From contig NZ_JAKQZG010000019.1 of the NCBI RefSeq assembly GCF_024359545.1, positions 1 through 43,559 of the forward strand: a stretch of 43,559 nucleotides of DNA, given 5' to 3'. A program made the translations under genes and the position numbers. Shown here piece by piece: positions 1-7,801 of this stretch; within the stretch, counting starts at the first letter, position 1, and each line of letters opens with the position of its first letter. The stretch comes from Jiella marina (GTDB taxonomy: Bacteria; Pseudomonadota; Alphaproteobacteria; Rhizobiales; Rhizobiaceae). A model generated the notes under the pieces. That model did no database searches. It was not told the origin of the DNA and saw only the letters and a list, made by a program, of their open reading frames with translations.

Positions 1-25
1 GGAACAGGTACCGCCACCCGCCGAT

Positions 26-130
26 CTACATCATGAAGACGATGCGGCGGATCTTGCGGCCGCTCTCCTCGCCGCGCTCCGCCTCATGGTCCCAGAGGTA
101 GTTGAAGCGGTAGACCCCGCCGACGTTCAC
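26..130 (-). pseudogene. Truncated PemK/MazF-like toxin fragment
   Basis: A 34-codon reading frame starts with GTG at 130 and overlaps the antitoxin stop as GTGA, the usual coupling in type II toxin-antitoxin pairs. Its residues (GVYRFNYLWDHEAERG, then a GRKIR stretch) resemble the N-terminus of rhizobial PemK-like growth inhibitors, which normally run to about 100 residues or more. Here a TAG at 26-28 stops the frame, and the remaining 25 bases of the window do not continue the family pattern. I read it as a truncated, probably inactive toxin, but the window edge prevents certainty. A sequencing error or a different short partner gene are alternatives. Confidence 0.45.
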
Positions 131-381
131 TCGGCGTGCTCCCCGGCGTCGATGAGTTCCTGGAAGCCAGCCATGAGGTTCTCGAGGTCCTCCTCCGGCG
201 CTTGGTCGACCCAGTGCGCCTGGTGGCCCTCGTCGAGCCGGCTGAGTCTGTCCCAGGCCTCCGACGGGACCATGACGATCTTCCGCTTCCCGCGCTTCCT
301 CAGGCCCACCGGCTCGCTCAGCGCGCGGTCGAGGATGTCGCCCGAGCTGCGGTTCAGGTCGGAGAACGTGAACTCCCTCAT
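127..381 (-). CDS. Phd/YefM-type antitoxin
   Basis: Encodes 84 residues starting MREFTFSDLNRSSGDILDRAL, the N-terminal dimerisation and DNA-binding fold of Phd/YefM antitoxins, followed by a charged C-terminal tail (DQAPEEDLENLMAGFQELIDAG) of the sort that wraps a toxin. The ATG at 381 is chosen because AGGAG lies about 7 bases upstream; the longer frame to 462 has no such site and reads poorly. The product would neutralise a partner toxin and repress its own promoter. The partner immediately downstream is truncated, so this may now be an orphan antitoxin. The family call rests on the N-terminal pattern seen by eye. Confidence 0.75.
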   Translation of the reverse strand: MREFTFSDLNRSSGDILDRALSEPVGLRKRGKRKIVMVPSEAWDRLSRLDEGHQAHWVDQAPEEDLENLMAGFQELIDAGEHAE

Positions 382-417
382 GGCATAGCTCCTGAAAGCA
401 TAACATTCGTACCCTTT

Positions 418-436
418 CCCGCCCCAGGGGGGCGGG
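418..436. other. GC-rich hairpin upstream of the antitoxin gene
   Basis: CCCGCCCC (418-425) and GGGGCGGG (429-436) pair perfectly around a 3-base AGG loop. It sits 37 bases upstream of the antitoxin start. It could be an operator for the antitoxin or a simple structure; no T-run follows, so a terminator is less likely. Confidence 0.35.
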
Positions 437-489
437 CTGGTCAATGCGGAAGCCACCACCATGTCGCCATGCGTGTCACATCAAACAAA

Positions 490-517
490 GTTGCTCGCTC
501 TTTAAGTTGCGAGCAAC
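490..517. promoter_or_regulatory. Inverted repeat ahead of small exported protein
   Basis: GTTGCTCGC (490-498) and GCGAGCAAC (509-517) are perfect 9-base arms separated by a 10-base AT-rich spacer. The centre-to-centre distance of 19 bases is close to two helical turns. The site ends 23 bases before the ATG at 541, between two divergent genes, which is where an operator would lie. The cognate regulator is unknown. Confidence 0.45.
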
Positions 518-540
518 AAAGCCGCTGCTATGACCCATCC

Positions 541-876
541 ATGGGAATTTTCCTCCGCCTCGCGCTGCTTGCCGCCCTGCTACTTGGGTCGATGAGTCAC
601 GCCGCGGCCGTGGTCGAGGCGGTCGAAAGTCCCTGCCACATGGCGGAGCGGCTTTCATTGGATCCGCTCTATGGAGCGGGCACTATGGACGGCCCGGCGC
701 CAGCGACGACGCAGGAGGCGAGTTCGGCCCACGCCCTCCACTGCAAACTTCCTGCAATGCAGGTCGTGGGGCCGTTTGTGGAGAGCCCTCGCAGAGCCGT
801 GCTCCCCCTTCCGCGGTCGATCGAGTTGGGCTCCGGAGGCTCCCCCGGCCGGATCGAGCGTCCACCCATCTCGTAG
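541..876 (+). CDS. Small exported protein of unknown function
   Basis: 111 residues. The first 24 form a convincing Sec signal (MGIFLRLALLAALLLGSMSH, then AAAV). The mature part is short and proline-rich at its end, with a CHM near residue 33 and an HALHC stretch in the middle, so it carries a few potential metal-binding Cys, His and Met residues. No family is recognised. The reading frame is open well upstream, so the start is chosen for the signal peptide; no clear Shine-Dalgarno site is visible. The neighbouring copper- and cysteine-enzyme genes make a metal-related periplasmic role possible, but that is inference only. Confidence 0.5.
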   Translation: MGIFLRLALLAALLLGSMSHAAAVVEAVESPCHMAERLSLDPLYGAGTMDGPAPATTQEASSAHALHCKLPAMQVVGPFVESPRRAVLPLPRSIELGSGGSPGRIERPPIS

Positions 877-1076
877 TTACTAGACAACAGCACTGAGCCG
901 AAAGCTTTTGTAGCGCGGCAGCTCGAATTCATCGCTCCCGCGCCGCTCTCGCATCCGTGCTTTTAAGGCCGGTTCACGCGCTCGCCGTACCGCGTTTGCG
1001 CGCATGAGCGAACCGATCCAAGAACCCGATGAGAACTCGACGGCCTCTCGGGCCACGCCTATTTCAAGGAGAAGAC

Positions 1077-1841
1077 ATGATCGACGCCAAGACGCGCCGC
1101 CCCCCGGCAATCACCCATCCATCGTGCGATTCGGCAAGCCGGGATGGAGCGACCGGCATGGACCGTCGCGCATTCATTGCGGTAATGGCGAGCGTTGCGC
1201 TCACGGGCTGCGTCTCCACGCAGGAGCCGACACGTGTCGTTCCGATCAAGCCTCCAGAGCCCAAGCCCGTACTCCCCGCGATGTACCGGGCGATGCCCAA
1301 TGAGCGCTTTCCGATCCCGGCGGTCGACGTTAGCAATCTCGATCGACGGCTCTGGCGGCAAGTCGTCGACTACCCCACCACCGAGCGGGTCGGAACGCTC
1401 GTTGTCGATACGCCCGCCAAGTACCTCTACCTCGTGATGGAAGAAGGAACGGCGATGCGCTACGGGATCGGCGTCGGTCGCGGCGGCTTCTCCTGGTCAG
1501 GGCGGGCGACGATCGCCTATAAGCGCAAATGGCCGACATGGACGCCTCCGGCCGAGATGATCAAGCGTGAACCCGAACTCGCGCCATACAGTGCGGCGAA
1601 CGGTGGAATGCCACCGTCCCTCGACAACCCACTCGGGGCCAGGGCGCTCTACATCTTTCAGGATGGGCGCGATACGCTCTACCGCTTGCATGGTACAAAT
1701 CAGGCTTGGTCGATCGGAAAAGCGGTTTCCTCTGGTTGCATTCGCCTCCTGAATCAGGATGTCATCGACCTGTACGGACGGGTCCCGGACGGAACCCCTA
1801 TCCGAGTAATTCCGGATCCAGCGACCGCTATGTCTGCCTAA
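1077..1841 (+). CDS. L,D-transpeptidase, YkuD type, lipoprotein
   Basis: 254 residues. A C-terminal YkuD domain (about 95-245) holds the catalytic signature HGT...SSGCIRL, with His205 and nucleophile Cys221. Members of this family cross-link peptidoglycan or attach proteins to it in the periplasm. The start at 1077 has AAGGAGA 5 bases upstream. It leaves an unusual 27-residue leader before MDRRAF, a twin-arginine-like motif, and a lipobox LTGC (Cys45). An alternative ATG at 1158 would begin exactly at MDRRAF and make a standard lipoprotein signal, with a weaker GGAG site. It is the first of three L,D-transpeptidases within 4.5 kb and is closely similar to the one at 4908. Confidence 0.88.
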   Translation: MIDAKTRRPPAITHPSCDSASRDGATGMDRRAFIAVMASVALTGCVSTQEPTRVVPIKPPEPKPVLPAMYRAMPNERFPIPAVDVSNLDRRLWRQVVDYPTTERVGTLVVDTPAKYLYLVMEEGTAMRYGIGVGRGGFSWSGRATIAYKRKWPTWTPPAEMIKREPELAPYSAANGGMPPSLDNPLGARALYIFQDGRDTLYRLHGTNQAWSIGKAVSSGCIRLLNQDVIDLYGRVPDGTPIRVIPDPATAMSA

Positions 1842-2158
1842 CAGCGGGTGACCGAGCGCCATCGAGTCTGGCGGACTCCCTCACAAGTTCGAGCGTTCGC
1901 CGTTTAGGACCGGGCCGGAGTTTGGACCCGATCTCCGATCTTCGGACGGTCCGGCCATCCAAACGATGTGCCGATAAGTCCTGCCATACAATTGCGTAAG
2001 CGGACGAGCATCGCGGTCGCTGAGCCACGGCTGTCGTGATCATCGAATATCGGTGGTCCGCCAAACACCCACCGCCGTCGTCGGCGAGGCGATCGCCTCA
2101 AATCCGCCGGAACTGTCGCTGAAATCAGTCGCGAACCTAGTCAAGGATGAATGCCCAA
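1842..2158. other. Gene-free stretch
   Basis: About 315 bases between the first L,D-transpeptidase and the PCu(A)C-like gene. The short frames here lack ribosome sites and protein-like composition. No RNA, repeat or strong hairpin was recognised; it presumably holds the promoter of the downstream genes. Confidence 0.4.
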
Positions 2159-2653
2159 ATGGATCGACGCTTCGTGGCGGTCAGTACCCTTGCGCTAATC
2201 CTGACGTTCGTACCCGGATCGGCGTCTGCCAGGACGGTGCACCCTTCCAGACCAGGCGAACTCTTGACGGTTGAGCACGCCGAGTTCGTCCTGTCTCCCG
2301 ATCCTGCCGAGCCGATCGACCTCTATCTGGTCGTCTGGAACGGCACCGGTAGCAGCGTGACGATCAGCGGGGTGACAAGCCCGGCCGTTGCCCGCATCGC
2401 CGTCTCCCGCGGTCCGCATTCAGAGGACAAGCCACGAGCGGGCCTGTCCGGTGGTCTTGCCGTTCCCGCACGCTCCGAACTTCTCATGAAGGAGACAGGC
2501 CTGCATCTCCTGGCTGCCCCGCAGGAGCCGGCCTTGTCGCCTGGCGCAATGGTGCCCGTTACAGTTTCCTTCTTCGACGGCAGCGAACGGACCATTGTGG
2601 CGAATGTGCTTGCCGCGGGATCACCCCCGGAGGACCATCATCATGGCTCGTGA
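2159..2653 (+). CDS. PCu(A)C-like periplasmic copper protein (divergent)
   Basis: 164 residues: a signal peptide (MDRRFVAVSTLALILTFVPG, then SASA), a beta-rich body and a histidine-rich tail (EDHHHGS). The segment from LVVWNGTGSSVTI through MKETGLHLL to VPVTVSFFDGS follows the layout of PCu(A)C (DUF461) chaperones, which deliver Cu(I) to cytochrome oxidase and other sites. The canonical H-M...M...H-M ligand pattern is only partly present, so it may bind copper differently. The ATG at 2159 is preferred, with AAGGATG 9 bases upstream; the ATG at 2147 overlaps that site. The end overlaps the next gene by 11 bases, implying coupled translation with the EipB-like protein. Confidence 0.65.
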   Translation: MDRRFVAVSTLALILTFVPGSASARTVHPSRPGELLTVEHAEFVLSPDPAEPIDLYLVVWNGTGSSVTISGVTSPAVARIAVSRGPHSEDKPRAGLSGGLAVPARSELLMKETGLHLLAAPQEPALSPGAMVPVTVSFFDGSERTIVANVLAAGSPPEDHHHGS

Positions 2654-3482
2654 TCGATCTCGTTCGGCCCTGATCTTGACGATGATCGCGACCAGCTTGT
2701 TTGCGTTCCCTGCCAAGGCAGCAGACATTGTGCCCCATCTGGCTGTCTACGATATGTCTATGCTCCGCAAGTCCTCCGATCTCGTCGGTGGCAGCGGACG
2801 CATCGCCCTTAAACTCGAGCGCGAAGCCTGTGAGCAGATCGAGCTGGACTACCGCTTCGTCGCCCGCTTTGAGCGCGAGGATGCCACCGTCGTCACCGAC
2901 CAGCAGACGGTTTCGGTCGAGAATTTCGCCGCAAGGGCCTACCACTTCACCACGCGGACCTTCGTCGACAACGTCGAGGGATGGGTCATCCGCGGCAGCG
3001 CGACAAATACGGATACTCGTACGCGTGTTGAAATTGCCGAGCCAAGTGCCGAAACGTTCGACCTGCCATTGTCGGTCTTTCCCACAGCGCACACGATGGA
3101 TCTCATCGACATGGCGATTGCTGGGGAAAGCCTCGTCGAGGCCCGTCTCTATGACGGCGACAACGAGGCAGGGAAACTCCTGACGACGACGGCGATCATC
3201 ACCCCCGTCGAAGCGGAGGCAACGCCGCCCGGACCGGCGAATCCTGAGGCTGCCTCCTCGCCTGTCGCTGCGATGCTCGATCTGCGCAGATGGCGGGTGG
3301 CGGAGTCCTATTACAATAGTGACAGCAAGCTGGACGGCCTGCCACTGTTCCAGACAAGCTACACCCTGTACGAGAACGGCATCTCGGACGACATCATAAT
3401 CGACAACGGCGACTACGCGTTCTCGGGCTCACTATCCAAGCTCGAGCTTGCGTCGGCGCCTGACTGCGAAGATGCCTCCTGA
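2643..3482 (+). CDS. EipB-like periplasmic envelope protein (DUF1849)
   Basis: 279 residues. The signal peptide is MARDRSRSALILTMIATSLF followed by AFPAKA, cut after residue 26. The body matches the DUF1849/EipB pattern: LAVYDMSM, GGSGRI, then LDYRFVARFER and a late SYTLYENGI. Two cysteines remain, Cys63 and Cys275, near the two ends, matching the terminal disulfide known for Brucella EipB, a cell-envelope integrity protein. This makes it a DsbA-type oxidation substrate. The start overlaps the PCu(A)C-like gene by 11 bases. EipB is normally a core Hyphomicrobiales gene, so this copy in a repeat-rich region may be a second, acquired version. Confidence 0.8.
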   Translation: MARDRSRSALILTMIATSLFAFPAKAADIVPHLAVYDMSMLRKSSDLVGGSGRIALKLEREACEQIELDYRFVARFEREDATVVTDQQTVSVENFAARAYHFTTRTFVDNVEGWVIRGSATNTDTRTRVEIAEPSAETFDLPLSVFPTAHTMDLIDMAIAGESLVEARLYDGDNEAGKLLTTTAIITPVEAEATPPGPANPEAASSPVAAMLDLRRWRVAESYYNSDSKLDGLPLFQTSYTLYENGISDDIIIDNGDYAFSGSLSKLELASAPDCEDAS

Positions 3483-3573
3483 GATGCGGAAACTGGTGCA
3501 CGATCCCGGCCGCCGACGCGTGGTTCCAAATCCAGCCGTTGAGAGAGGCGCGACCCTGAACTCCTACGATCTA

Positions 3574-4572
3574 ATGCCTTCCCTGCCGTATGTGGCGCGG
3601 GCAATGTTTACCGCGATCACCCTGTTGTCCATCGGCGGGTGTGTCTCGATCACGGAGGATGCCTACACGGACCTGGCGCCGGCGACTCTCGCAGTGGCCG
3701 AGAGAACCCGCCCGGAAGGTTCGATTCTCATGCGCATATTCAAGGAGGAAAGCGAGCTGGAGGTTTGGAGGCAGGGGGCAGACGGCCGCTACGCGCTTCA
3801 CAAGACCCATCCAATGTGCCGCTGGTCAGGGCGGCTAGGGCCGAAGACGGCTGACGGCGACAGGCAGGCGCCCGAGGGGTTTTATCAGGTTACGGCAAGC
3901 CTGATGAACCCGAACTCGAAATATCACCGCTCCTTTAATCTCGGCTATCCGAACCAACTGGAACGAGCGCTCGGTTACACCGGAGACTCCCTCATGGTCC
4001 ACGGCGCCTGTTCCTCCGCGGGTTGCTTTGCCATGACAGACAATGGCGTGGCCGAGGTGTACGCCGAGGCGCAAAGTGCCTTCCGGATCGGACAAAGCGA
4101 TTTTCAGGTCCAGTCTTTCCCATTCCGTATGACGGCTGAGCAGATGGCGAAGCATCAGGGCGACCCGAACATCGAGTTCTGGCGCAACCTTAAGCTCGGA
4201 TACGACGTCTTCGAAGTCACCCGCAGGGAGCCGACGGTCGCGGCCTGCGGAGGGCGCTACGTGTTTGATGCCCGCCGCGTTGACGGCGCTGCGGCACTCG
4301 AACCGACCGCTGCCTGTCCTGCCATGAATACCAGGGTCGATCCCCGAGTGTCGGCAAAGCGACACGACGACGAGCGGGTTGTGCAGAAGCTTCTTGTAGA
4401 AGGCCGCGCCGAGATGGCGATGGCTTATGTCGATGGCGGGATGCACCCCAAATTCCGCAGCTTGCTGGCACGTCTCGGCGCGGAGGAGCTCGCCAGGGAA
4501 ACATCGAGTACCGCCGTCCAGATCAGTCGACCCGATGCAGCTCTCGTTGATCCCTACCAGGCGGGCCAATAG
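3574..4572 (+). CDS. YafK/DpaA-type L,D-transpeptidase family lipoprotein
   Basis: 332 residues. A lipobox (SIGGC, Cys23) follows a short signal segment. The catalytic domain reads IFKEESELEVW, CRWSGRLGPK, GDRQAPEGFY, FNLGYPNQLERA and HGACSSAGCFAMT, giving His143 and Cys151. This is the YafK/DpaA branch, whose E. coli member releases Braun lipoprotein from peptidoglycan rather than making cross-links. A C-terminal extension of about 110 residues has no family assignment. The frame is open back to 3448, but that would overlap the upstream gene; 3574 is chosen for the lipoprotein signal, and 3604 is also possible. It lies 91 bases after the EipB-like gene, probably in the same transcript. Confidence 0.85.
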   Translation: MPSLPYVARAMFTAITLLSIGGCVSITEDAYTDLAPATLAVAERTRPEGSILMRIFKEESELEVWRQGADGRYALHKTHPMCRWSGRLGPKTADGDRQAPEGFYQVTASLMNPNSKYHRSFNLGYPNQLERALGYTGDSLMVHGACSSAGCFAMTDNGVAEVYAEAQSAFRIGQSDFQVQSFPFRMTAEQMAKHQGDPNIEFWRNLKLGYDVFEVTRREPTVAACGGRYVFDARRVDGAAALEPTAACPAMNTRVDPRVSAKRHDDERVVQKLLVEGRAEMAMAYVDGGMHPKFRSLLARLGAEELARETSSTAVQISRPDAALVDPYQAGQ

Positions 4573-4578
4573 GTCCGA

Positions 4579-4866
4579 TCACCCGCCAATTCCTGATGTC
4601 CGGATCGCCCGAGCTGAACCGATCGAGAATGTTTGGCAGTTCGTTGGGACACTTGGCCCTCCAACCGCATTGCCGCCGCCGCCGCCGCCGCCGACGGTAT
4701 CGTCGACCTCTGCCGCGGCAAGTTTGTCGATCAGCCCTTGAAAATCGTCCTCATCGAACTGCGGGAGTCGGCGCATGAATTCTGACCTGCGCTCTTTGGT
4801 ATTTGGCAAATCCCGATCCGGCAGCGATGCTCTAACCCGCTCGAGCAACCAAATATCAATGGCCAT
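4579..4866 (-). CDS. Small hypothetical protein with polyglycine tract
   Basis: 95 residues starting MAIDIWLLERVRASLPDRDL. The start is well supported by AAGGAGAT placed 8 bases before the ATG at 4866. The first half is charged and likely helical. A tract of seven consecutive glycines, encoded by (GCC)7 on the plus strand at 4672-4692, separates it from a short tail (QTFSIGSARAIRTSGIGG). It is antisense to its neighbours and divergent from the L,D-transpeptidase at 4908. No family recognised. The tail end may be altered by repeat slippage. Confidence 0.55.
   Translation of the reverse strand: MAIDIWLLERVRASLPDRDLPNTKERRSEFMRRLPQFDEDDFQGLIDKLAAAEVDDTVGGGGGGGNAVGGPSVPTNCQTFSIGSARAIRTSGIGG
4672..4692. 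repeat. (GCC)7 microsatellite
   Basis: Seven tandem GCC triplets lie inside the minus-strand small gene and encode a polyglycine run. Slippage by whole triplets would change linker length without breaking the frame. Confidence 0.8.
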
Positions 4867-4907
4867 GTGCGACCATCTCCTTCAGCGTCAGACTTCGGAG
4901 ATAAGAG

Positions 4908-5459
4908 ATGACCAACCGACGTCAGTTCATGATTGGTGTCCTGCTATTCTCTGCCCTGTCCGGTCCAACGGCCGCGCATCAAGCGTTCGAGCTTGATACG
5001 AAGTTTCTGCCGCAGCGTGTCGCCTTCTCTGGTTTCACACCCGGAACCATTGTCGTCGATCCGAAGGCGAGGTTCCTTTACCTGGTGGAAGAAGACGGTT
5101 TCGCGCGGCGCTACGGCATCGGCGTAGGCCGAGCTGGACTGAGCTTTTCCGGCCAGGCAGTAGTTGGCCGGAAGGCTGAATGGCCCCGTTGGACGCCGAC
5201 ACCAAACATGATCAAGCGCGAACCAGGGAAATATGCAAAATACGCGGGAGGGCTAAAGGGCGGCCCCGGCAACCCTTTGGGTGCCCGGGCGCTTTACCTT
5301 CATCGAAACGGCCAAGATACTCTCTACCGTATCCACGGGACGACTGAGCCATCTTCGATCGGTAAGGCTGTATCAAACGGCTGCATTCGGATGCTCAACG
5401 AGCATGTAATCGACCTGTATGATCGCGTGAGCGTAGGAGCCGAGGTGGTAGTGCGGTGA
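4908..5459 (+). CDS. L,D-transpeptidase, YkuD type, Tat-exported
   Basis: 183 residues, essentially a signal plus a minimal YkuD domain. The N-terminus MTNRRQFMIGVLLFSALSG is a twin-arginine signal. The body (TIVVDPKARFLYLV, RRYGIGVGRAG, PNMIKREP, NPLGARALYL) ends in HGTTEPSSIGKAVSNGC, with His143 and catalytic Cys159. The start has GGAG 7 bases upstream. It closely parallels the 1077-1841 enzyme but lacks its lipobox, so it should be soluble or loosely membrane-held in the periplasm. It would form 3-3 peptidoglycan cross-links or exchange D-amino acids; the exact reaction cannot be read from sequence. Confidence 0.9.
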   Translation: MTNRRQFMIGVLLFSALSGPTAAHQAFELDTKFLPQRVAFSGFTPGTIVVDPKARFLYLVEEDGFARRYGIGVGRAGLSFSGQAVVGRKAEWPRWTPTPNMIKREPGKYAKYAGGLKGGPGNPLGARALYLHRNGQDTLYRIHGTTEPSSIGKAVSNGCIRMLNEHVIDLYDRVSVGAEVVVR

Positions 5460-5514
5460 TCGCCAGCGCCGGGTTTTCGGCGCGTGTCGAAAAAGCTCCT
5501 TCCGATGATAGATC

Positions 5515-6250
5515 CTACAACATGGATTCAATCATCGCCGACATCTGATTAGCCGGCAGCGAGCCAGCGTATTTGTCGCCGTTCACGAAGAACGTTGGCG
5601 TCGCGTCCACGCAAACCATCTTTTGTCCGCGCCTCTACGCGGCGACGATCTTCTGCTGCAATTCCTTGTCGTTTAGGCAGGCGGAGAACGTTTCCTGAGT
5701 GAAACCGGCCAGCTTGATAATGTTGAGAAAAGCCGCCGAAAAGTTTTCCACTCTTTCCCGTTGGTCTGCTGCTAGAAGAGGACATCGATCATGCGGTGCG
5801 CTGGGAATTACTTTGCGTGCAGAGCGCCGGCATTACTGCCGCGAGCGCGCGCGGGTCGAAGGGAACCCGCGAATGATCAGCTTGACCTTGCCGGTGACTA
5901 TGTAGTCGGCCTTGATGGCCGGATAGCTGTTCTCGTGGAAGTTTGCGCAGTGGCCGCACTTCATCGAGGCGTATTCGACAATCGTTACCGGCGCATTCGG
6001 ATCATCGATCACGATGTCCGGCAGTGGCCTTCGGCCATCAGTTTGTCGATGTCCAACGATCCCATCGGCTCCGGGACTTCGGTGCGGCCGGGTGGCCCTG
6101 CGGAAGGCACGAAAGTCTGGGCATTGACGGCTTCGTTCGTCGGCTGGGATGCTGCCATTGTACTCGCAATCGCGGAGCATCCGACGAGGACGAGGACAAA
6201 AGGCCCCTGCTCAGCTTGGCGGCTTTTCGAGAAGACTACAAAGATAGCAC
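5515..6250 (-). pseudogene. DsbA-family thiol oxidoreductase, multiply frameshifted
   Basis: Pieces of one DsbA-like protein appear in order on the minus strand but in changing frames. They are a lipobox-like start (LVLVGCSAIAS), a linker (PEPMGSLDIDKLMAEG), VTIVEYASMKCGHCANFHEN with the CxxC active site as CGHC, then AGFTQETFSACLNDKELQQK, and finally VDATPTFFVNGDKYAGSLPA ending MIESML-stop at 5515. Frame changes fall near 6030, 5870 and 5780, and a stop falls near 5638. The family oxidises periplasmic cysteine pairs or keeps them reduced. With at least four lesions it is not functional as it stands. Confidence 0.8.
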
Positions 6251-6334
6251 GGCTCGGTCGGTTTGGCGGATAAGCTAGATCAATTGCCGATCTTCCTGGT
6301 TCGATAACCGGGTCTATGGGGGGGGGCGATTCGG

Positions 6335-7120
6335 CTACTCCGCTAAGAGGCGGGTGAGGACAACAAATCCGGCGAAAAGCAGTGGCTGATGGAACAGGTA
6401 GATGGGCAGCGTTCGTTGCCCCACCCACGTCAGTACCCCGCCAAGATGTGCCCTGGGGCTATGGGGCTTCCGGTCCCGCTTTGATGGCCTGGCCACAAGG
6501 AGCCGGGTGCAGCCTATGCCCGCAAGTGTCACCCCAAACCACGGGAACACAGGCACAAAATCATTCGAAAATGGTGGCGCAGCAGCAAATCCGATCCAGG
6601 CCAGGAACCGTGTGTTGAAGGTCGGGGTTTCGAGAAAGAGCGGCGCCGCCAGCGTTGCGAATGAGGCGAAGAAGACCAAGCCAATTGGAAACCTCAAAAA
6701 GAGGAGTCCCAGGAGAGATCCCAACGCGATGGAGTGCAAAATTCCGAAGTAAATGAAACTGGTAGGAAAAGCACCATACGTGACCACTGATATCGCGGCA
6801 GCCGCCACGACAATCTTGGCAAGGCGCGTGAGGAATTTTTGCCAGTGGGTATAGCGGAAATGGGCCAGCACGAGCCCGACCCCAACGAGAAACATGAACG
6901 AGCCGGCGAGGCTGCGAGCAAATATAGTGACCGGAATACTGAACATCAGTGAGGGCGAAACATACCCGAAAAAGCTCAGGTCCCAGCCAAAGTGATAGAT
7001 TACGACACCGATGATCGCCAATCCGCGCCACACATCGACAAATACGTAGCGCGTAGGACTGCAAGAGCTGCTCGGAACCTCAGGCACGGCAGAACCTGCC
7101 ATCTTTACTGTCGCTGACAT
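6335..7120 (-). CDS. DUF1624 / heparan-glucosaminide acetyltransferase-like membrane protein
   Basis: 261 residues with about seven hydrophobic segments. The N-terminal VDVWRGLAIIGVVIYHFGWDLSF is the first-helix signature of the DUF1624 (HGSNAT-like, YeiB-related) acyltransferase-type membrane family, with the conserved RG and His-Trp-Asp region. The C-terminus reads WVGQRTLPIYLFHQPLLF, also typical. Such proteins are thought to transfer acyl groups to cell-surface sugars; the substrate here is unknown. The reading frame is intact although it lies between a decayed dsbA and an IS relic. The true start may be a little downstream of 7120, nearer residue 15-25. Confidence 0.75.
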   Translation of the reverse strand: MSATVKMAGSAVPEVPSSSCSPTRYVFVDVWRGLAIIGVVIYHFGWDLSFFGYVSPSLMFSIPVTIFARSLAGSFMFLVGVGLVLAHFRYTHWQKFLTRLAKIVVAAAAISVVTYGAFPTSFIYFGILHSIALGSLLGLLFLRFPIGLVFFASFATLAAPLFLETPTFNTRFLAWIGFAAAPPFSNDFVPVFPWFGVTLAGIGCTRLLVARPSKRDRKPHSPRAHLGGVLTWVGQRTLPIYLFHQPLLFAGFVVLTRLLAE

Positions 7121-7381
7121 CAGAGGCTTTGGCCAGCGGCGGCTGAAATTCCAGCTATCGCGCCTGCCGGGTTTTCGGAGAGACAGCCGGATTTGTCACT
7201 GGCCAACTGTTTCGGGAGGATGGACGTCATCGATGGACTCCTTGTTCGGCATTCGGCCACCCCCTAGCTCCTCTACCCACTGGAGGCGCAAGGGATAAAT
7301 GGCTGAAAAAGAATGGGACTGGAGCGCACCCCGTTTTTGACCAGCCAGGTAGTATAGCCGATAAGGCATAGGCATCCGCCT

Positions 7382-7801
7382 ATGAGTACGACTATGTCGA
7401 AAGCTCCTGATGGCCCGTATTCTCGGGTTGAAGTGATCACTTCTGTGCAGCGCCGGCGTCGATGGTTGACGGCCGAGAAGGTCCGCCTCGTCGAGGAGGC
7501 GATGCAGCCTGGGATGAGCGTGTCCTTCGTAGCGCGGCAGGCAGGCGTCTCGCCGTCGCAGCTCTTTGCTTGGAAGCGTCGGATGCTGGAGGGCGGACAT
7601 GCGGCCGTCCAGGCCGACGAAGACGTCGTCGGCACGTCGAGGGTCCGCGATCTTGAAAAGCGGGTCCGCGACCTTGAGCGGCTGCTCGGCCGCAAGACGA
7701 TGGAGAACGAGATCCTCAAAGAGGCGCTCGACGTCGCTCGCCCAAAAAAACGGACATCGTCCTTGCTGTCCTGGAGCGATCCCGTGGGCGGTTCACGGTG
7801 A
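7382..7801 (+). CDS. IS3-family transposase OrfA (IS2 group)
   Basis: 139 residues. A helix-turn-helix (KVRLVEEAMQPGMSVSFVAR, QAGVSPSQLFAWKR) is followed by a leucine-zipper region (LEKRVRDLERLLGRKTMENE) and the end pattern EALDVARPKKR, all typical of IS2-group OrfA. It binds element ends and is normally fused to OrfB by frameshifting. The stop overlaps the OrfB frame (7798) by 4 bases. This part looks intact, but the downstream catalytic part is broken. Confidence 0.88.
   Translation: MSTTMSKAPDGPYSRVEVITSVQRRRRWLTAEKVRLVEEAMQPGMSVSFVARQAGVSPSQLFAWKRRMLEGGHAAVQADEDVVGTSRVRDLEKRVRDLERLLGRKTMENEILKEALDVARPKKRTSSLLSWSDPVGGSR

Noticed and set aside
3835-4569. 244-codon minus-strand frame opposite the YafK/DpaA-like gene
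   Set aside because: The sense strand carries the complete HGACSSAGC catalytic domain; the antisense frame has no support.
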